From Mycobacterium sp. E2479 (GTDB taxonomy: Bacteria > Actinomycetota > Actinomycetes > Mycobacteriales > Mycobacteriaceae), in NCBI RefSeq assembly GCF_001667925.1, contig NZ_LZJR01000154.1, positions 124,001 through 188,000 of the forward strand: a stretch of DNA of 64,000 nucleotides, written 5' to 3'. A program made the translations under genes and the position numbers. Below are positions 17,977 to 26,636 of the stretch, in pieces (the first letter of the stretch is position 1; each line of letters opens with the position of its first letter). The notes below the pieces were generated by a model that did no database searches, was not told the origin of the DNA, and worked only from the letters and a program-made list of their open reading frames with translations.

Positions 17977-20028
17977 TCAGGTGGTGATGCGCTCCACTTC
18001 GACGGGCACGGCGGTGACGCTGGGCTGGCCGGTCAGCAGATCGGGCGCGGGATCTGTCAATCGATTGACGTTCTGGCTGTGCCATCCGTGCGCGATCCAG
18101 ACGGTCTCGCGGGCCATCGACGGATCCACGAGCACCTCTCCCGTCACCTCGCCGCGTCCCGTGTGCACCCGCACCCGATCTCCGGTCTCTATCGCGCGTT
18201 CCCGCGCCACGTCGGCACTGATCCGGATGCGAGGAGCTCCTTCGCCATTCGTTATCCCGTAGTGCGAGCTGTTGACACTTTCGATCGTGCGACCGTTGAC
18301 CAAGCGGGGTCCGGCAACGTCGCTGCGCAACACGAGGCCGGGCAGGCGCTCGGTCAGCACGCGAGGCGCGAGCCTCCACTTCCCGCCCGGCAGCGCCTTC
18401 TCGTGAAACCACCCGTAGCGAAAGTCGACGTCGCGGCCATCGATACCCGCCTCGAAGACGGCCTCGGCGTCTGCACAAGTCAGGCGGGTAATGGCGTACA
18501 TCAGCTCTCGGTCCGTCACGGTCTCGGCGTCGACTCCGGGGATCACTGACAAAATGTCGAAACCCATGCGGGACCCCACCGCGGAGAGGACCTGCCACAC
18601 GTGCCGGCGTTGCGCGCCCGGTTCCACGATCGCCGTCGACACATAGGCTCGTTCGAATCCGTACTGCGGGAGGAAGCGCATGTCGTGGCGTTCGGTTTGC
18701 CAAGTGCACGGGACGACGTGTGTGGCGATCTCCGTCAGCTCCCACTCGAGGATGTCGATCACCACGAGCACCTCGAGGGTGGCGAGGGCCGCACGGAGCC
18801 GCGCTGCGTCAGGTGCGGCCCCGATTGGATCGGCTCCCACGACAATCAGCGCACGAATGTTTCCCGCCTCGATCTCGTCGACCATGGCGACGGACGGTCG
18901 CTCAGTGAAGATCTCGCCAAGTTCCGGCCGACTGGCTGGGCCCGGGCCCGTCGAGCCGCCTTCGGGCGCATGCCCTTCCCATTGCGGTCCGTCCATCATC
19001 GCGTTGTTCCCGGGCAGGAAGCGCATTCCGCCCTGGCGGTCCAGCGAGCCAGTGAGGATGCTCACTACCCAGATCAGCCAGTACGTCACTACCGCGTCGG
19101 GAGAGAAGGAAATCCCGGTGCCGGGCAGGAACGAGACTTTGCCGTGCCGCTTGATAGCGGCGAGCAGATCGAGCAGGTCCCGTTCCTCGAGTCCCGTCCG
19201 GTGCGTCGCCACCTGGAGATCAAAGGGTGCAAGCACGGTGCGCAGATTCTCGACATCGCCTGCATCGCAGGCTGTTTCGAGCTCGTCGGCGTCGAAGCCA
19301 TCCCGCAGGAGCTCGCGTGCGAGCCAGGCGAAGATGAACACGTCTGACCCCGGCCGGGGCGCGAGGTGTCGATCTGCAATCCGGGCGGTGCGCGTGGCTC
19401 GTGGATCGATGACCCACACCTCGCCGCCGCGCTTGCGGAACGCGCGGACCCGGTCGTTGAAGTTGGTGGCCGGCGTTCCGACGTAGCCGCCGGACACCGA
19501 CGGGTTCTGCCCGACGACGACCGTCAACGTCGAGGCCGGCTCATCGGGGACCCAAACCGGCACGGCTTGGGTGAAGCCGGTCACCAACTCAGCCGCCCGC
19601 ATCAGCGGTGCCACATCGAGTGTCAGTGAACTGTAGAGCGACTTCGTGCCGACCATTCCAAAGAAGGTGTGCATCGCGAACAGCTCGTTGACGGAGAAGG
19701 TTCCCGTACCGGAGAACTTCGCAATGCTGTCGGGGCCATACTCGTCCTTCAGCCGATGCAGCTTGGTCGCCAGATCGTCGAAAAATTCGGTCCATTCGAC
19801 CTCGAGACCGCCGATGCGCGGCCGGTCGATTCGGTGCGCGGCATGGTGCACCCGTGGGATGTTCCGGCCCTTTTTGCAGCTGTAGCCGTGCGATGCTGGA
19901 TGGTCACGATCGGCGACGACCTTGGTGATCTGGTCGCCCTCCACTGTTGCGTACATTCCGCAGCACGCTGCGCAGAGAAAGCAGTTGAATCGCACCAGTT
20001 GAGGCGCCGTCGCCTCTTCATTGATCAT
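17977..20028 (-). CDS. Molybdopterin-dependent oxidoreductase (DMSO reductase family)
   Basis: A 683-residue Mo/W-bis-MGD enzyme. The N-terminal 4Fe-4S ligands are visible as C16-x2-C19-x3-C23 and C51 (YSCKKGR). The molybdopterin domain includes KFSGTGTFSVNE and VIDPRATRTA, and the C-terminal dinucleotide-binding domain runs from about residue 560. There is no Tat signal, so it is cytosolic. Its substrate is unknown. Placement 42 bp after a P450 on the same strand suggests it oxidises, hydroxylates or reduces an intermediate of the same pathway. Electron partners are not encoded next to it. Confidence 0.9.
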   Translation of the reverse strand: MINEEATAPQLVRFNCFLCAACCGMYATVEGDQITKVVADRDHPASHGYSCKKGRNIPRVHHAAHRIDRPRIGGLEVEWTEFFDDLATKLHRLKDEYGPDSIAKFSGTGTFSVNELFAMHTFFGMVGTKSLYSSLTLDVAPLMRAAELVTGFTQAVPVWVPDEPASTLTVVVGQNPSVSGGYVGTPATNFNDRVRAFRKRGGEVWVIDPRATRTARIADRHLAPRPGSDVFIFAWLARELLRDGFDADELETACDAGDVENLRTVLAPFDLQVATHRTGLEERDLLDLLAAIKRHGKVSFLPGTGISFSPDAVVTYWLIWVVSILTGSLDRQGGMRFLPGNNAMMDGPQWEGHAPEGGSTGPGPASRPELGEIFTERPSVAMVDEIEAGNIRALIVVGADPIGAAPDAARLRAALATLEVLVVIDILEWELTEIATHVVPCTWQTERHDMRFLPQYGFERAYVSTAIVEPGAQRRHVWQVLSAVGSRMGFDILSVIPGVDAETVTDRELMYAITRLTCADAEAVFEAGIDGRDVDFRYGWFHEKALPGGKWRLAPRVLTERLPGLVLRSDVAGPRLVNGRTIESVNSSHYGITNGEGAPRIRISADVARERAIETGDRVRVHTGRGEVTGEVLVDPSMARETVWIAHGWHSQNVNRLTDPAPDLLTGQPSVTAVPVEVERITT

Positions 20029-20070
20029 GCGGGGTCACTCTCGACTTCGCGTGCTAAGAGGTTGCGGCCT

Positions 20071-21411
20071 TCACGAGTGGGCGTCCGCCAGATCGGCTGG
20101 GTCGGCGGCAGCGTCCCGGCGAGTCACCCGCACATTGAGTTTCGCCAGGCCCCGCAGTGTGGGATTGGTACGCCAGCCGGGCTCTCCCACGATCTCGATG
20201 CGGTCCACATGCTTGACGATCTCGCGCAGCACGGTGTGGCCCTCCAGCCGCGCCAACTGCGCGCCCAAGCACAGGTGAACCCCCGAGCCGAACGATAAGT
20301 GGCCGGTGGGGTTGCGTTCTACCCGAAACTCGTCCGGGTTTTCGAAATGACGTGGATCTCGATTCGCCGCGCCCCAGAGGAGCAACACCCGTGATCCTGC
20401 GGGGATCGTCGCCTTCTCGACCACATAGTCGGCGCGCGCCGTACGGTACAGACCTTGAATCGGCGCGTAGTACCGCAGCTGCTCTTCGATGGCGCTGGGG
20501 ATCAGATCTGGGCGATCTTGAAGAAGCTGGAGCTGGTCGGGGTTGTCGGACAACGTCAGAAAGAGTGTGCCGAGCATGTTCGTCGTGGTTTCGTTGCCGG
20601 CCAGCAGCAGGAGGAAGGCGAAAAAGAACAGCTCGTCGTTGGTGAGTTTGCCGCTGTGCGCGTTGGCCACCAGTCGACCCAGCACGGTGTGCTCGTCGAG
20701 CAGTTGTCCTTGGCTCAGCTTGTTGGTGAAGTAATGGTGGAAATGGCCGATCGCCCTCATACCGGCGATCCCCTGCTTCACGCCCGAGAGCGACATGTTC
20801 GCGTTGGCCAGGCGTACAGTTTCGTTGGACCAATCCTTGAAGGCCGCCAAATCGTCGTCGGCGATGCCGAGGATGTGCGCAATCACAGCCGTAGGCAATG
20901 GCTCGGCGAGCGTATGTACAACGTCCACTTGACGATTCGCGAACAGCGGGGCGGTGTGGTCGACTGCGAGTTGTTCGACCATGGCTTGCCACGACTCCAA
21001 CGCGCCACGGGTAAAGGCGGGCTGGGCTTGCTTGCGCATTGCGGTGTGTCGGGGAGGATCCACCGTCAGCAGCGACGGCGAGCGCATGCGGTTGTAAGAA
21101 ATACCGTCAGCGCTCGACAACACATGAGAGGCTCGGGCACCAGCGCGTACGTGCTCGTAGCGACTCAGAATGTAGATGCCTCTGCGCGGGTTGAATAGAA
21201 CGGGCCCGCGTGACAGGAGCTCACGGTAGTGGGGATAGGGGTCCGCCGTCGTCGCCGGATCGAGCGGATCGAAGTCTGTGATTTCGACGCCGCTGGGAAT
21301 CGGCCGCCTGCGAGCCGCACGCACGACGCCGTTAGCCATGTCGTCGAGGAAGCCCATGGCAAGGCTGGGCCCGTACATTTTGAGGAATCGCAACTGCGAT
21401 CGGATGGGCAT
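20071..21411 (-). CDS. Cytochrome P450 (copy 1 of a close paralogue pair)
   Basis: A haem monooxygenase of 446 residues. The heme loop FGSGVHLCLG places the ligand Cys near residue 380. The I-helix reads AGNETTT and the ExxR helix is EEQLR. The frame is open upstream to 21651, but ATG 21411 (MPIRSQLRFLKMY) coincides with where similarity to the second copy (41600-42940) begins. No good ribosome binding site precedes it. The two P450s look about 80 percent identical by eye. It is followed by the molybdopterin enzyme in one operon. A TCTA-N7-TAGA element (21449-21467) lies just upstream. Confidence 0.92.
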   Translation of the reverse strand: MPIRSQLRFLKMYGPSLAMGFLDDMANGVVRAARRRPIPSGVEITDFDPLDPATTADPYPHYRELLSRGPVLFNPRRGIYILSRYEHVRAGARASHVLSSADGISYNRMRSPSLLTVDPPRHTAMRKQAQPAFTRGALESWQAMVEQLAVDHTAPLFANRQVDVVHTLAEPLPTAVIAHILGIADDDLAAFKDWSNETVRLANANMSLSGVKQGIAGMRAIGHFHHYFTNKLSQGQLLDEHTVLGRLVANAHSGKLTNDELFFFAFLLLLAGNETTTNMLGTLFLTLSDNPDQLQLLQDRPDLIPSAIEEQLRYYAPIQGLYRTARADYVVEKATIPAGSRVLLLWGAANRDPRHFENPDEFRVERNPTGHLSFGSGVHLCLGAQLARLEGHTVLREIVKHVDRIEIVGEPGWRTNPTLRGLAKLNVRVTRRDAAADPADLADAHS

Positions 21412-21448
21412 GGTGGTCAAGCCTAGAACGGCCCCTGCAGGCTGTAAA

Positions 21449-21467
21449 TATCTAAACATCATAGACT
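21449..21467 (-). promoter_or_regulatory. Candidate operator (weak copy of TTTCTAG-N5-CTAGAAA) upstream of P450 copy 1
   Basis: On the plus strand it reads TATCTAA-ACATC-ATAGACT, keeping the TCTA-N7-TAGA core exactly but diverging outside it. It lies 38 bp before the P450 start codon. Confidence 0.4.
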
Positions 21468-21677
21468 TTGTGCCGTTTCGCTTGCGATACATTCCAAGCC
21501 AATGCCGTTGTCGCAGGAAATAGGTGCGCTCGTAGCAAGTCGGCGCGGGCTTTTCGATTACGTTCAGGACGCTGAAGCGGCTCGGCCGGAGCTGAGACAA
21601 TGCCACGGACAGAACGTTATCGACGACATTCGCGCGGTATCTGGAGGGCAAGGTCTCAAGCGGTTGTAGGCGTTTGC

Positions 21678-21702
21678 TTGACTTATTTATCTGAATTAGG
21701 AA
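21678..21702 (+). promoter_or_regulatory. Candidate promoter -35 plus operator upstream of SDR
   Basis: TTGACT (21678-21683) is followed directly by TATTTAT-CTGAA-TTAGGAA. The right half and the flanking AAAA match the site before the SDR-mce operon (46894-46920), and both have CTTGACTT at the same distance from TTAGGAAAA. No clear -10 was assigned. Confidence 0.45.
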
Positions 21703-21796
21703 AATAGCAATGAGCGCTCAGAGCTGATCTCCGGCCTGAACGGAGCACGTATCCGCGATGTCGCCCGACGTCGGTTTGCAACGGAGGAGCGAGTAG

Positions 21797-22552
21797 GTGC
21801 CGAACTGGGGTCAGGACCTGGAAGGGGTCCGCACACTGGTCGTTGGCGCGTCCTCCGGAATCGGTGAGGCGGTGGCGGTCGCGGCGCATGCCCGAGGGGC
21901 CCGCGTGTGTGTGGCCGCTCGCCGCTTCGACCGGTTGAAACGGCTGTCCAAGGCTCTTGGTGGATCGGCGCACGAGCTCGATGTGTCCGACCCTGCAGCG
22001 GTTGAAGAAGTGCTCAGGGCCGTCGATACCCGCCTCGGCGGGCTCGATGCCCTCGTATATACCAGTGCTGTTGTTCCGTTCGCCCGTATTGAGGAGACGG
22101 ACTCCACCACCTGGATGCACGCATTCGCTGTCAATGCCGTCGGCGCATCTCACGTGATGCGAGCGGCCGCGCCCTACTTCGCCCGTGGCGCCGTCGCCCT
22201 AGTCACCTCTAGCCACGAGACTGGACGTCCGCGGGTAGGGGTTGCAGCATATAACGCGAGTAAGGCTGCTCTCGATGAGATTTGGCGTTCATGGGGGGTA
22301 GAGCACCCTTCGGTGAACGTGGTCCGGGTGAACCTCGGCCCTACGAATGGGACCGAAATTTTGCGAGGAGCCGACCAGGATCTGCTTGCCGACCTCAATA
22401 ACACGTGGGCACAGCAGGGAATCACATCCGAGTCGGTATGCGACGTCGTTGACGTCGCCAACACTTTGCTGTCGCTGATCGCAAACGCTCGACGCACGCC
22501 GTCGGTCCGAATCGAGACAGTCCATATCGTGCCGCGTCCCAGGGCCGAGTAG
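21797..22552 (+). CDS. Short-chain dehydrogenase/reductase
   Basis: A 251-residue Rossmann-fold oxidoreductase. The cofactor motif is GASSGIGE near residue 18, and the catalytic YNASK follows LVTSSHETG. GGAGGAGC before the GTG at 21797 supports the start. It is paralogous to the SDR at 35816-36589, with similar order of blocks including WRVEHP/WGVEHP and a short C-terminal tail. The substrate is unknown but is probably an alcohol or ketone intermediate of the local pathway. Confidence 0.88.
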   Translation: MPNWGQDLEGVRTLVVGASSGIGEAVAVAAHARGARVCVAARRFDRLKRLSKALGGSAHELDVSDPAAVEEVLRAVDTRLGGLDALVYTSAVVPFARIEETDSTTWMHAFAVNAVGASHVMRAAAPYFARGAVALVTSSHETGRPRVGVAAYNASKAALDEIWRSWGVEHPSVNVVRVNLGPTNGTEILRGADQDLLADLNNTWAQQGITSESVCDVVDVANTLLSLIANARRTPSVRIETVHIVPRPRAE

Positions 22553-22687
22553 CCGAGCACTGCGCCGACATGATAAGCGGGAATCCACAATGGTTCTGAG
22601 ACCCTACGGCGGTACCGTCGTTCATTGTCAGGCCAGTGACGGCTGCCGAGCCGGCACTGACGTTCCCAGTGCTGGTCCGGTGCGACT

Positions 22688-24196
22688 ATGAGCATTTCGC
22701 TGTTGTTGGAGATGGCGTCGTCGGCGGATCCGGACCGGACGGCTGTGGTGTCCGATGGCTTTCGGCTGACGGTGGCGGAGTTGAGCGATTTGGCCGACGG
22801 TGGAGCAGGTGCCATCGCGTCCTCAGGCGCCGAGCATGTCGCTTATCTCGGCGCCGGCGGGGCGATGCTGCCGCTGCTCTTGTTCGCCTCGGCGCGGGCT
22901 GCGATGCCGATAACCCCACTGAACTACCGACTTTCCGCCGATGGTCTGCGTACCCTCATCGGTCGGCTCGCCGAACCACTGGTGATAGTCGACGACGAGT
23001 ACCGAGACATGATCGGCGCAGCCGGCAAGCAGGTGCTGTCATCGGCCGAGTTCCTGCACGCTGCACGCAGCGCCGAACCCTCTGCTGAGTTCGCCGATCC
23101 GGAAGCGGTTGCGGTCGTGCTGTTCACGTCGGGCACAACATCAGCCCCGAAAGCAGTTGAGCTGACCCACAATAATCTGACCAGCTACATCACCGGCGCG
23201 GTGGAGTTTGGCTCAGCCGATCGCGATGACGCGGCGCTGATCTGCGTGCCGCCGTACCACATCGCCGGCGTCTCAGCTGCACTGTCGAACCTCTACGCGG
23301 GCCGGAAGATGGTTTATCTGACCAACTTCGATGCACATGCCTGGGTCAGGCTCGTGGGCGAGGAAGGGGTTACGTCAGCGACGGTGGTGCCAACGATGCT
23401 CGATCGGATCGTCGCCGTGCTCGAAGAGTCTGCCGGAAAGGGGCCGACGTTGCCCACTTTACGGACCCTGGCCTACGGCGGTTCAAAGGTTGCCGCGCCG
23501 CTGGTGCGCAAGGCACTTTCGTTGCTACCCGAGGTTGGATTCGTCAACGCCTACGGGCTCACCGAAACCAGCTCCACGATCGCTGTTCTCACACCCGACG
23601 ACCATCGGGTAGCGCTTGCATCCGATGATCCGGCAGCCGTGCGTCGGCTCGGTTCGGTAGGTCAACCGGTGCCAAGTGTCGAGGTGCAGATCCGCGGTGA
23701 GGACGGCACGGTGCTCGGCGCCGGTGAGGTGGGTGAGCTCTTCGTCAGGGGCGAGCAGGTGTCGGGCCGCTACACAGGCGTCGGTTCCGTACTCGACGAA
23801 TACGGCTGGTTTCCGACCAGGGACGTGGCCTACCTCGACGAGGAGGGCTACCTATTCATCGGGGGGCGTTCGGATGACACGATCATTCGAGGCGGCGAGA
23901 ACATTGCCCCGGCCGAAATCGAGGAGATCCTCGTCGAGCATCCACGCGTGCGCGACTGCGCGGTGGTGGGCGCCGACGATTCCGAGTGGGGTCAGATCAT
24001 CGTCGCCGTCGTGGTGCCCACCTCAGGTGCCACACCCGACGTGGAGGACCTGCGCTCCTACGTTCGCCAGCAGCTTCGCGGGTCACGGACCCCGGACAAG
24101 GTCGTCTTCCGCGACGAACTGCCCACCAATGCGACCGGCAAGGTGCTACGGCGCGATCTCGTCAGCGAGCTGAATTTCAGTAAGGAGCCTGCATGA
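22688..24196 (+). CDS. Acyl-CoA synthetase / AMP-dependent ligase (FadD-like)
   Basis: A 502-residue ANL-superfamily ligase that activates a carboxylic acid as acyl-AMP and then acyl-CoA. Motifs seen: the P-loop FTSGTTSAPKAVELTH (about 143), YGLTETSS (about 290), GWFPTRDVAYLDEEGYLFIGGRSDD in two adjoining parts, and the C-terminal catalytic lysine in NATGKVLRR. The chain-length class cannot be told. It overlaps the next small gene by 4 bp (ATGA). It is the likely CoA-priming step of the catabolic block. Confidence 0.92.
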   Translation: MSISLLLEMASSADPDRTAVVSDGFRLTVAELSDLADGGAGAIASSGAEHVAYLGAGGAMLPLLLFASARAAMPITPLNYRLSADGLRTLIGRLAEPLVIVDDEYRDMIGAAGKQVLSSAEFLHAARSAEPSAEFADPEAVAVVLFTSGTTSAPKAVELTHNNLTSYITGAVEFGSADRDDAALICVPPYHIAGVSAALSNLYAGRKMVYLTNFDAHAWVRLVGEEGVTSATVVPTMLDRIVAVLEESAGKGPTLPTLRTLAYGGSKVAAPLVRKALSLLPEVGFVNAYGLTETSSTIAVLTPDDHRVALASDDPAAVRRLGSVGQPVPSVEVQIRGEDGTVLGAGEVGELFVRGEQVSGRYTGVGSVLDEYGWFPTRDVAYLDEEGYLFIGGRSDDTIIRGGENIAPAEIEEILVEHPRVRDCAVVGADDSEWGQIIVAVVVPTSGATPDVEDLRSYVRQQLRGSRTPDKVVFRDELPTNATGKVLRRDLVSELNFSKEPA

Positions 24197-24495
24197 TCAA
24201 GAACGGAACGCGTCTACAGAGTCAGGTATGCGACACCCAGGTGATCGTGGTGCGTAGCGCCGACAGTCTCGATGACCTTCGAGCCGGCGGTGTACCGATG
24301 GTCCCCGTTGGCACCGAGGCCGCCGCGGGCGTGACTTTCGACCCCGAGTTCTCGGCAGGCACGCTCATGGGCAAGCGCTACATCGATGACACCGGCGCCG
24401 AGGTGCTCGTCACCAAGGCGGGCAACGGTTCGCTGTCGATCGGAACCATCCCCTTGGTCATCAAGGAAGCCAAACCGCTGCCCGCCAGCGACTGA
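24193..24495 (+). CDS. Small conserved protein of unknown function, coupled to acyl-CoA synthetase
   Basis: 100 residues, no signal peptide or membrane segment, and beta-rich by inspection (AAAGVTFDPEFSAGT, GAEVLVTKAGNGSLSIG). I do not recognise the family. Its ATG lies in the ATGA overlap with the fadD-like gene, so it is made together with that enzyme and may be an accessory subunit. It is convergent with the ferredoxin gene. Confidence 0.75.
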   Translation: MIKNGTRLQSQVCDTQVIVVRSADSLDDLRAGGVPMVPVGTEAAAGVTFDPEFSAGTLMGKRYIDDTGAEVLVTKAGNGSLSIGTIPLVIKEAKPLPASD

Positions 24496-24569
24496 CTGCG
24501 TGGGTCTGCGCCAAACCCTCGCGTCGCTCACGGGCCGTTTCGAACCCCTTGTGCCCCTTGAGACCTGAC

Positions 24570-24761
24570 TCAATCGCGGATTTGAATAGCCTGCTTAGGA
24601 CAGGCGTGAGCTGCTGCTTGCACCTTCTTGCGCAGTGCCTCGTCAGGCTGCTCTTGCAGGACTTTCAGAGTATCGTCGGGTTGCATTTCGAACACTTCTG
24701 GCGCCTCGGTCGCGCACATGGCGTTACTTTCGCAGATTTCCCAATCCACAACGACTTTCAC
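24570..24761 (-). CDS. 3Fe-4S ferredoxin (P450 electron donor)
   Basis: A 63-residue ferredoxin of the type paired with actinobacterial P450s. The cluster ligands are C10, C16 and C54 (CESNAMC and ACPKQAI). The position of a fourth cysteine is occupied by another residue, giving a 3Fe-4S cluster. It lies 85 bp downstream of the P450 at 24847-26046 on the same strand. An inverted repeat sits between the two genes. It may also serve the other two P450s, which have no ferredoxin of their own nearby. Confidence 0.92.
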   Translation of the reverse strand: MKVVVDWEICESNAMCATEAPEVFEMQPDDTLKVLQEQPDEALRKKVQAAAHACPKQAIQIRD

Positions 24762-24796
24762 AGCTGCCTCACCCTACCCTTCACCATGAGCGTGGT

Positions 24797-24820
24797 TTCA
24801 AAAGCCGGTAACCCGGCTTA
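24797..24820 (-). terminator. Hairpin between P450 and ferredoxin (possible attenuator)
   Basis: AAGCCGG (24802-24808) and CCGGCTT (24813-24819) form a 7-bp stem with a 4-base loop. Read on the minus strand it is followed by a short TTTTG. It is placed to reduce but not abolish transcription into the ferredoxin gene, or to shield the 3' end of the P450 message. Confidence 0.35.
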
Positions 24821-24846
24821 TCGTGAGAACGGGAAATTGGCATGTC

Positions 24847-26046
24847 TCATAAGGTGATCGGTACAGAACTCCAGCCGCGGACGGTGCTTGTGTGCACCTG
24901 TACCGCAGCGGACATGTCGGCGTCCCATTCAGGGAAGCGGCGCACCGTTTCCTGCAGCGCAATTCGACCCTCGAGTCTGGCCAGTGCGGCCCCAAGGCAG
25001 TAGTGGGCTCCGATCCCAAAGGCGACGTGCTGCTTGGGTTCTCGGGTGATGTCGAATTTATCTGCGTTCGGATACTGGCGCTCGTCGCGACCGGCCGACC
25101 CGGTCAATAATAGTACCTTGGACTCCGCGGGAATCACCGTCCCGTGCATTTCCACCTCGTCGAGCGTCCACCGGCCTTGTACAGGTGACGGCGCCTCATA
25201 GCGCAGCAGCTCCTCGACGGCTCCCGGGATGCGGCTGTGGTCCTCGACCATCAAGCGGAGCTGGTCGCGGTGCTTGGGGAATGTGACTGCAGCCCAACCC
25301 AGAAGTCGTGCAACGGTTTCGGTGCCTGCGGTGACGAGCAGACCTCCGAAGTCGGCGGCCTCGTTGTCTGTCAGCTTTCGGGTGACACCCTGTTCATCGG
25401 TCAGCTCGGTCTGGGTCAGGGCGGTAAACAGGTCGTCTTTGGGATTGTTGCGTCGCTCCTTGAGCGCGTCGAGGATGTAGCCCATCACCCACATGCGCGC
25501 ATTGATGGAGATCTCGTTGATCATCCCGGCCTGCGGGTCGATGTGGAAGATCTCGTCGATCTTGAGCCGGACCTCTTCGCTATCGGACTCCGGCACGCCG
25601 AGCATGGACGAGATGACCATCGAGGGCAGTTGCTGGGCGAAGTCGGTGACGTAGTCGAAGCCGGCACTTCCGAGGTGGGGGTCGAGCAGTCTGCCGCAGA
25701 GGGCGCGGATTCGGTCCTCCATCTCTGAGGTCCGCTTTGGAGTAAACGCTCGGGAGATCAGCGCTCGCAGCGCAGTGTGCGAAGGCGGGTCCATGAAGAT
25801 GAGTACTTCCAACTCACCGAAGTCGTTACCCATGTACTCGAGCACCGTGCCATGAGAGGACGAGAACGTCTTGGTGTTGCAGGAGGCGGCCTGCACGTCG
25901 GCGAAGCGGCTCAGTGCCCAGAAATCGTGCTTGTCGTTGCGGTACACGGGGAATTCATCGCGCAATCGCCGCCACACGGCATGCGGGTTTTTGTCGAGCT
26001 CGGCGTCGTACGGATCCCAGTAAATCTCGTCAACTGCTGCGACCAC
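24847..26046 (-). CDS. Cytochrome P450 with adjacent ferredoxin
   Basis: A 399-residue P450 not closely related to the other two in the window. The heme loop is FGIGAHYCLG (Cys near 347), the I-helix is TAGTETVAR and the ExxR is EELLR. GTG 26046 has GAGGGGA at 6 bp. The upstream GTG at 26052 abuts that box and is less likely. It heads a two-gene operon with the 3Fe-4S ferredoxin. A near-consensus promoter on this strand lies at 26194-26220. Confidence 0.92.
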   Translation of the reverse strand: MVAAVDEIYWDPYDAELDKNPHAVWRRLRDEFPVYRNDKHDFWALSRFADVQAASCNTKTFSSSHGTVLEYMGNDFGELEVLIFMDPPSHTALRALISRAFTPKRTSEMEDRIRALCGRLLDPHLGSAGFDYVTDFAQQLPSMVISSMLGVPESDSEEVRLKIDEIFHIDPQAGMINEISINARMWVMGYILDALKERRNNPKDDLFTALTQTELTDEQGVTRKLTDNEAADFGGLLVTAGTETVARLLGWAAVTFPKHRDQLRLMVEDHSRIPGAVEELLRYEAPSPVQGRWTLDEVEMHGTVIPAESKVLLLTGSAGRDERQYPNADKFDITREPKQHVAFGIGAHYCLGAALARLEGRIALQETVRRFPEWDADMSAAVQVHTSTVRGWSSVPITL

Positions 26047-26052
26047 GTGCAC

Positions 26053-26636
26053 TCCCCTCGTGTCTGTTCAGTTCGGTGCCGCCGTCTGGCGTTGGATGTG
26101 TAACGCCGCGCCACAGCACCCTCCCACGAACCATTCCTTCTCGCCGGTGGACGCGCGCTCTTGCGGGTAAAAGCCGAAGGTGGGTTGATGGAGATTATAA
26201 TAGGCGACTAAAAAAGTCAATGTCGTGGGAATTTGGGAGGATTGAGGTCGGTTGCCCGGTGACGGCGCGATGCACGGGGACGCCCTTAAAGCCGACGGAG
26301 CAGGTCGAATCTTGACCCGGGGGCGTTGGCGCAGGCAGAGGGCCGGCGCCATGGACATAGGGTCGGCTGAGCTAGGCCTTCCGCCGATACTCGACAGACT
26401 TCCCGAATTGGTATAAAAAAGAGGCGGTCGTTTGGTTTCCGCTCGACATGCGGGCCGGGATGGGGTTGTGGAGTGACTTTTGGCGCGCGAACCCATGGTG
26501 GCGCGGTCGCAGGCGGCTTGCCGACTTTGAGTGCCGCTCCCAACGTCCGACTGCGCAGGCGGCCCGGGAGCGGACGGCGACCAAACACCTTTGAGCCATC
26601 TCGGCTTTCTAATGCCACACCCGACAGGAGCTTCCC
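26053..26636. other. 584-bp divergent regulatory region
   Basis: It contains the P450 promoter (26194-26220, minus). On the plus side there is an A-rich stretch GGTATAAAAAAG at about 26410 and a lone TTTCTAA half-site near 26606, but no assignable promoter. I see no protein-coding signal. Confidence 0.5.
26194..26220 (-). promoter_or_regulatory. Promoter of the P450-ferredoxin operon
   Basis: On the minus strand TTGACT (26220-26215) and TATAAT (26199-26194) are separated by 15 bp, close to the housekeeping consensus. The spacer starts with TTTTTAG, resembling the left half of the operator found elsewhere in the block (TTGACT followed by TTTTCTAG at 46894). Confidence 0.55.

Larger units (their letters stand above)
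21412..21796. other. Divergent promoter region with two candidate operator sites
   Basis: This 385-bp spacer lies between the P450 (minus) and SDR (plus) genes. It holds a weak operator-like repeat at 21449-21467 on the P450 side and another at 21684-21702 on the SDR side, the latter abutting a TTGACT -35 box. I see no small gene in it. Confidence 0.5.

Noticed and set aside
17348-18745. Long minus-strand frame across the spacer and into the molybdopterin gene region
   Set aside because: It overlaps the clear 683-residue oxidoreductase in another frame and has no domain resemblance.
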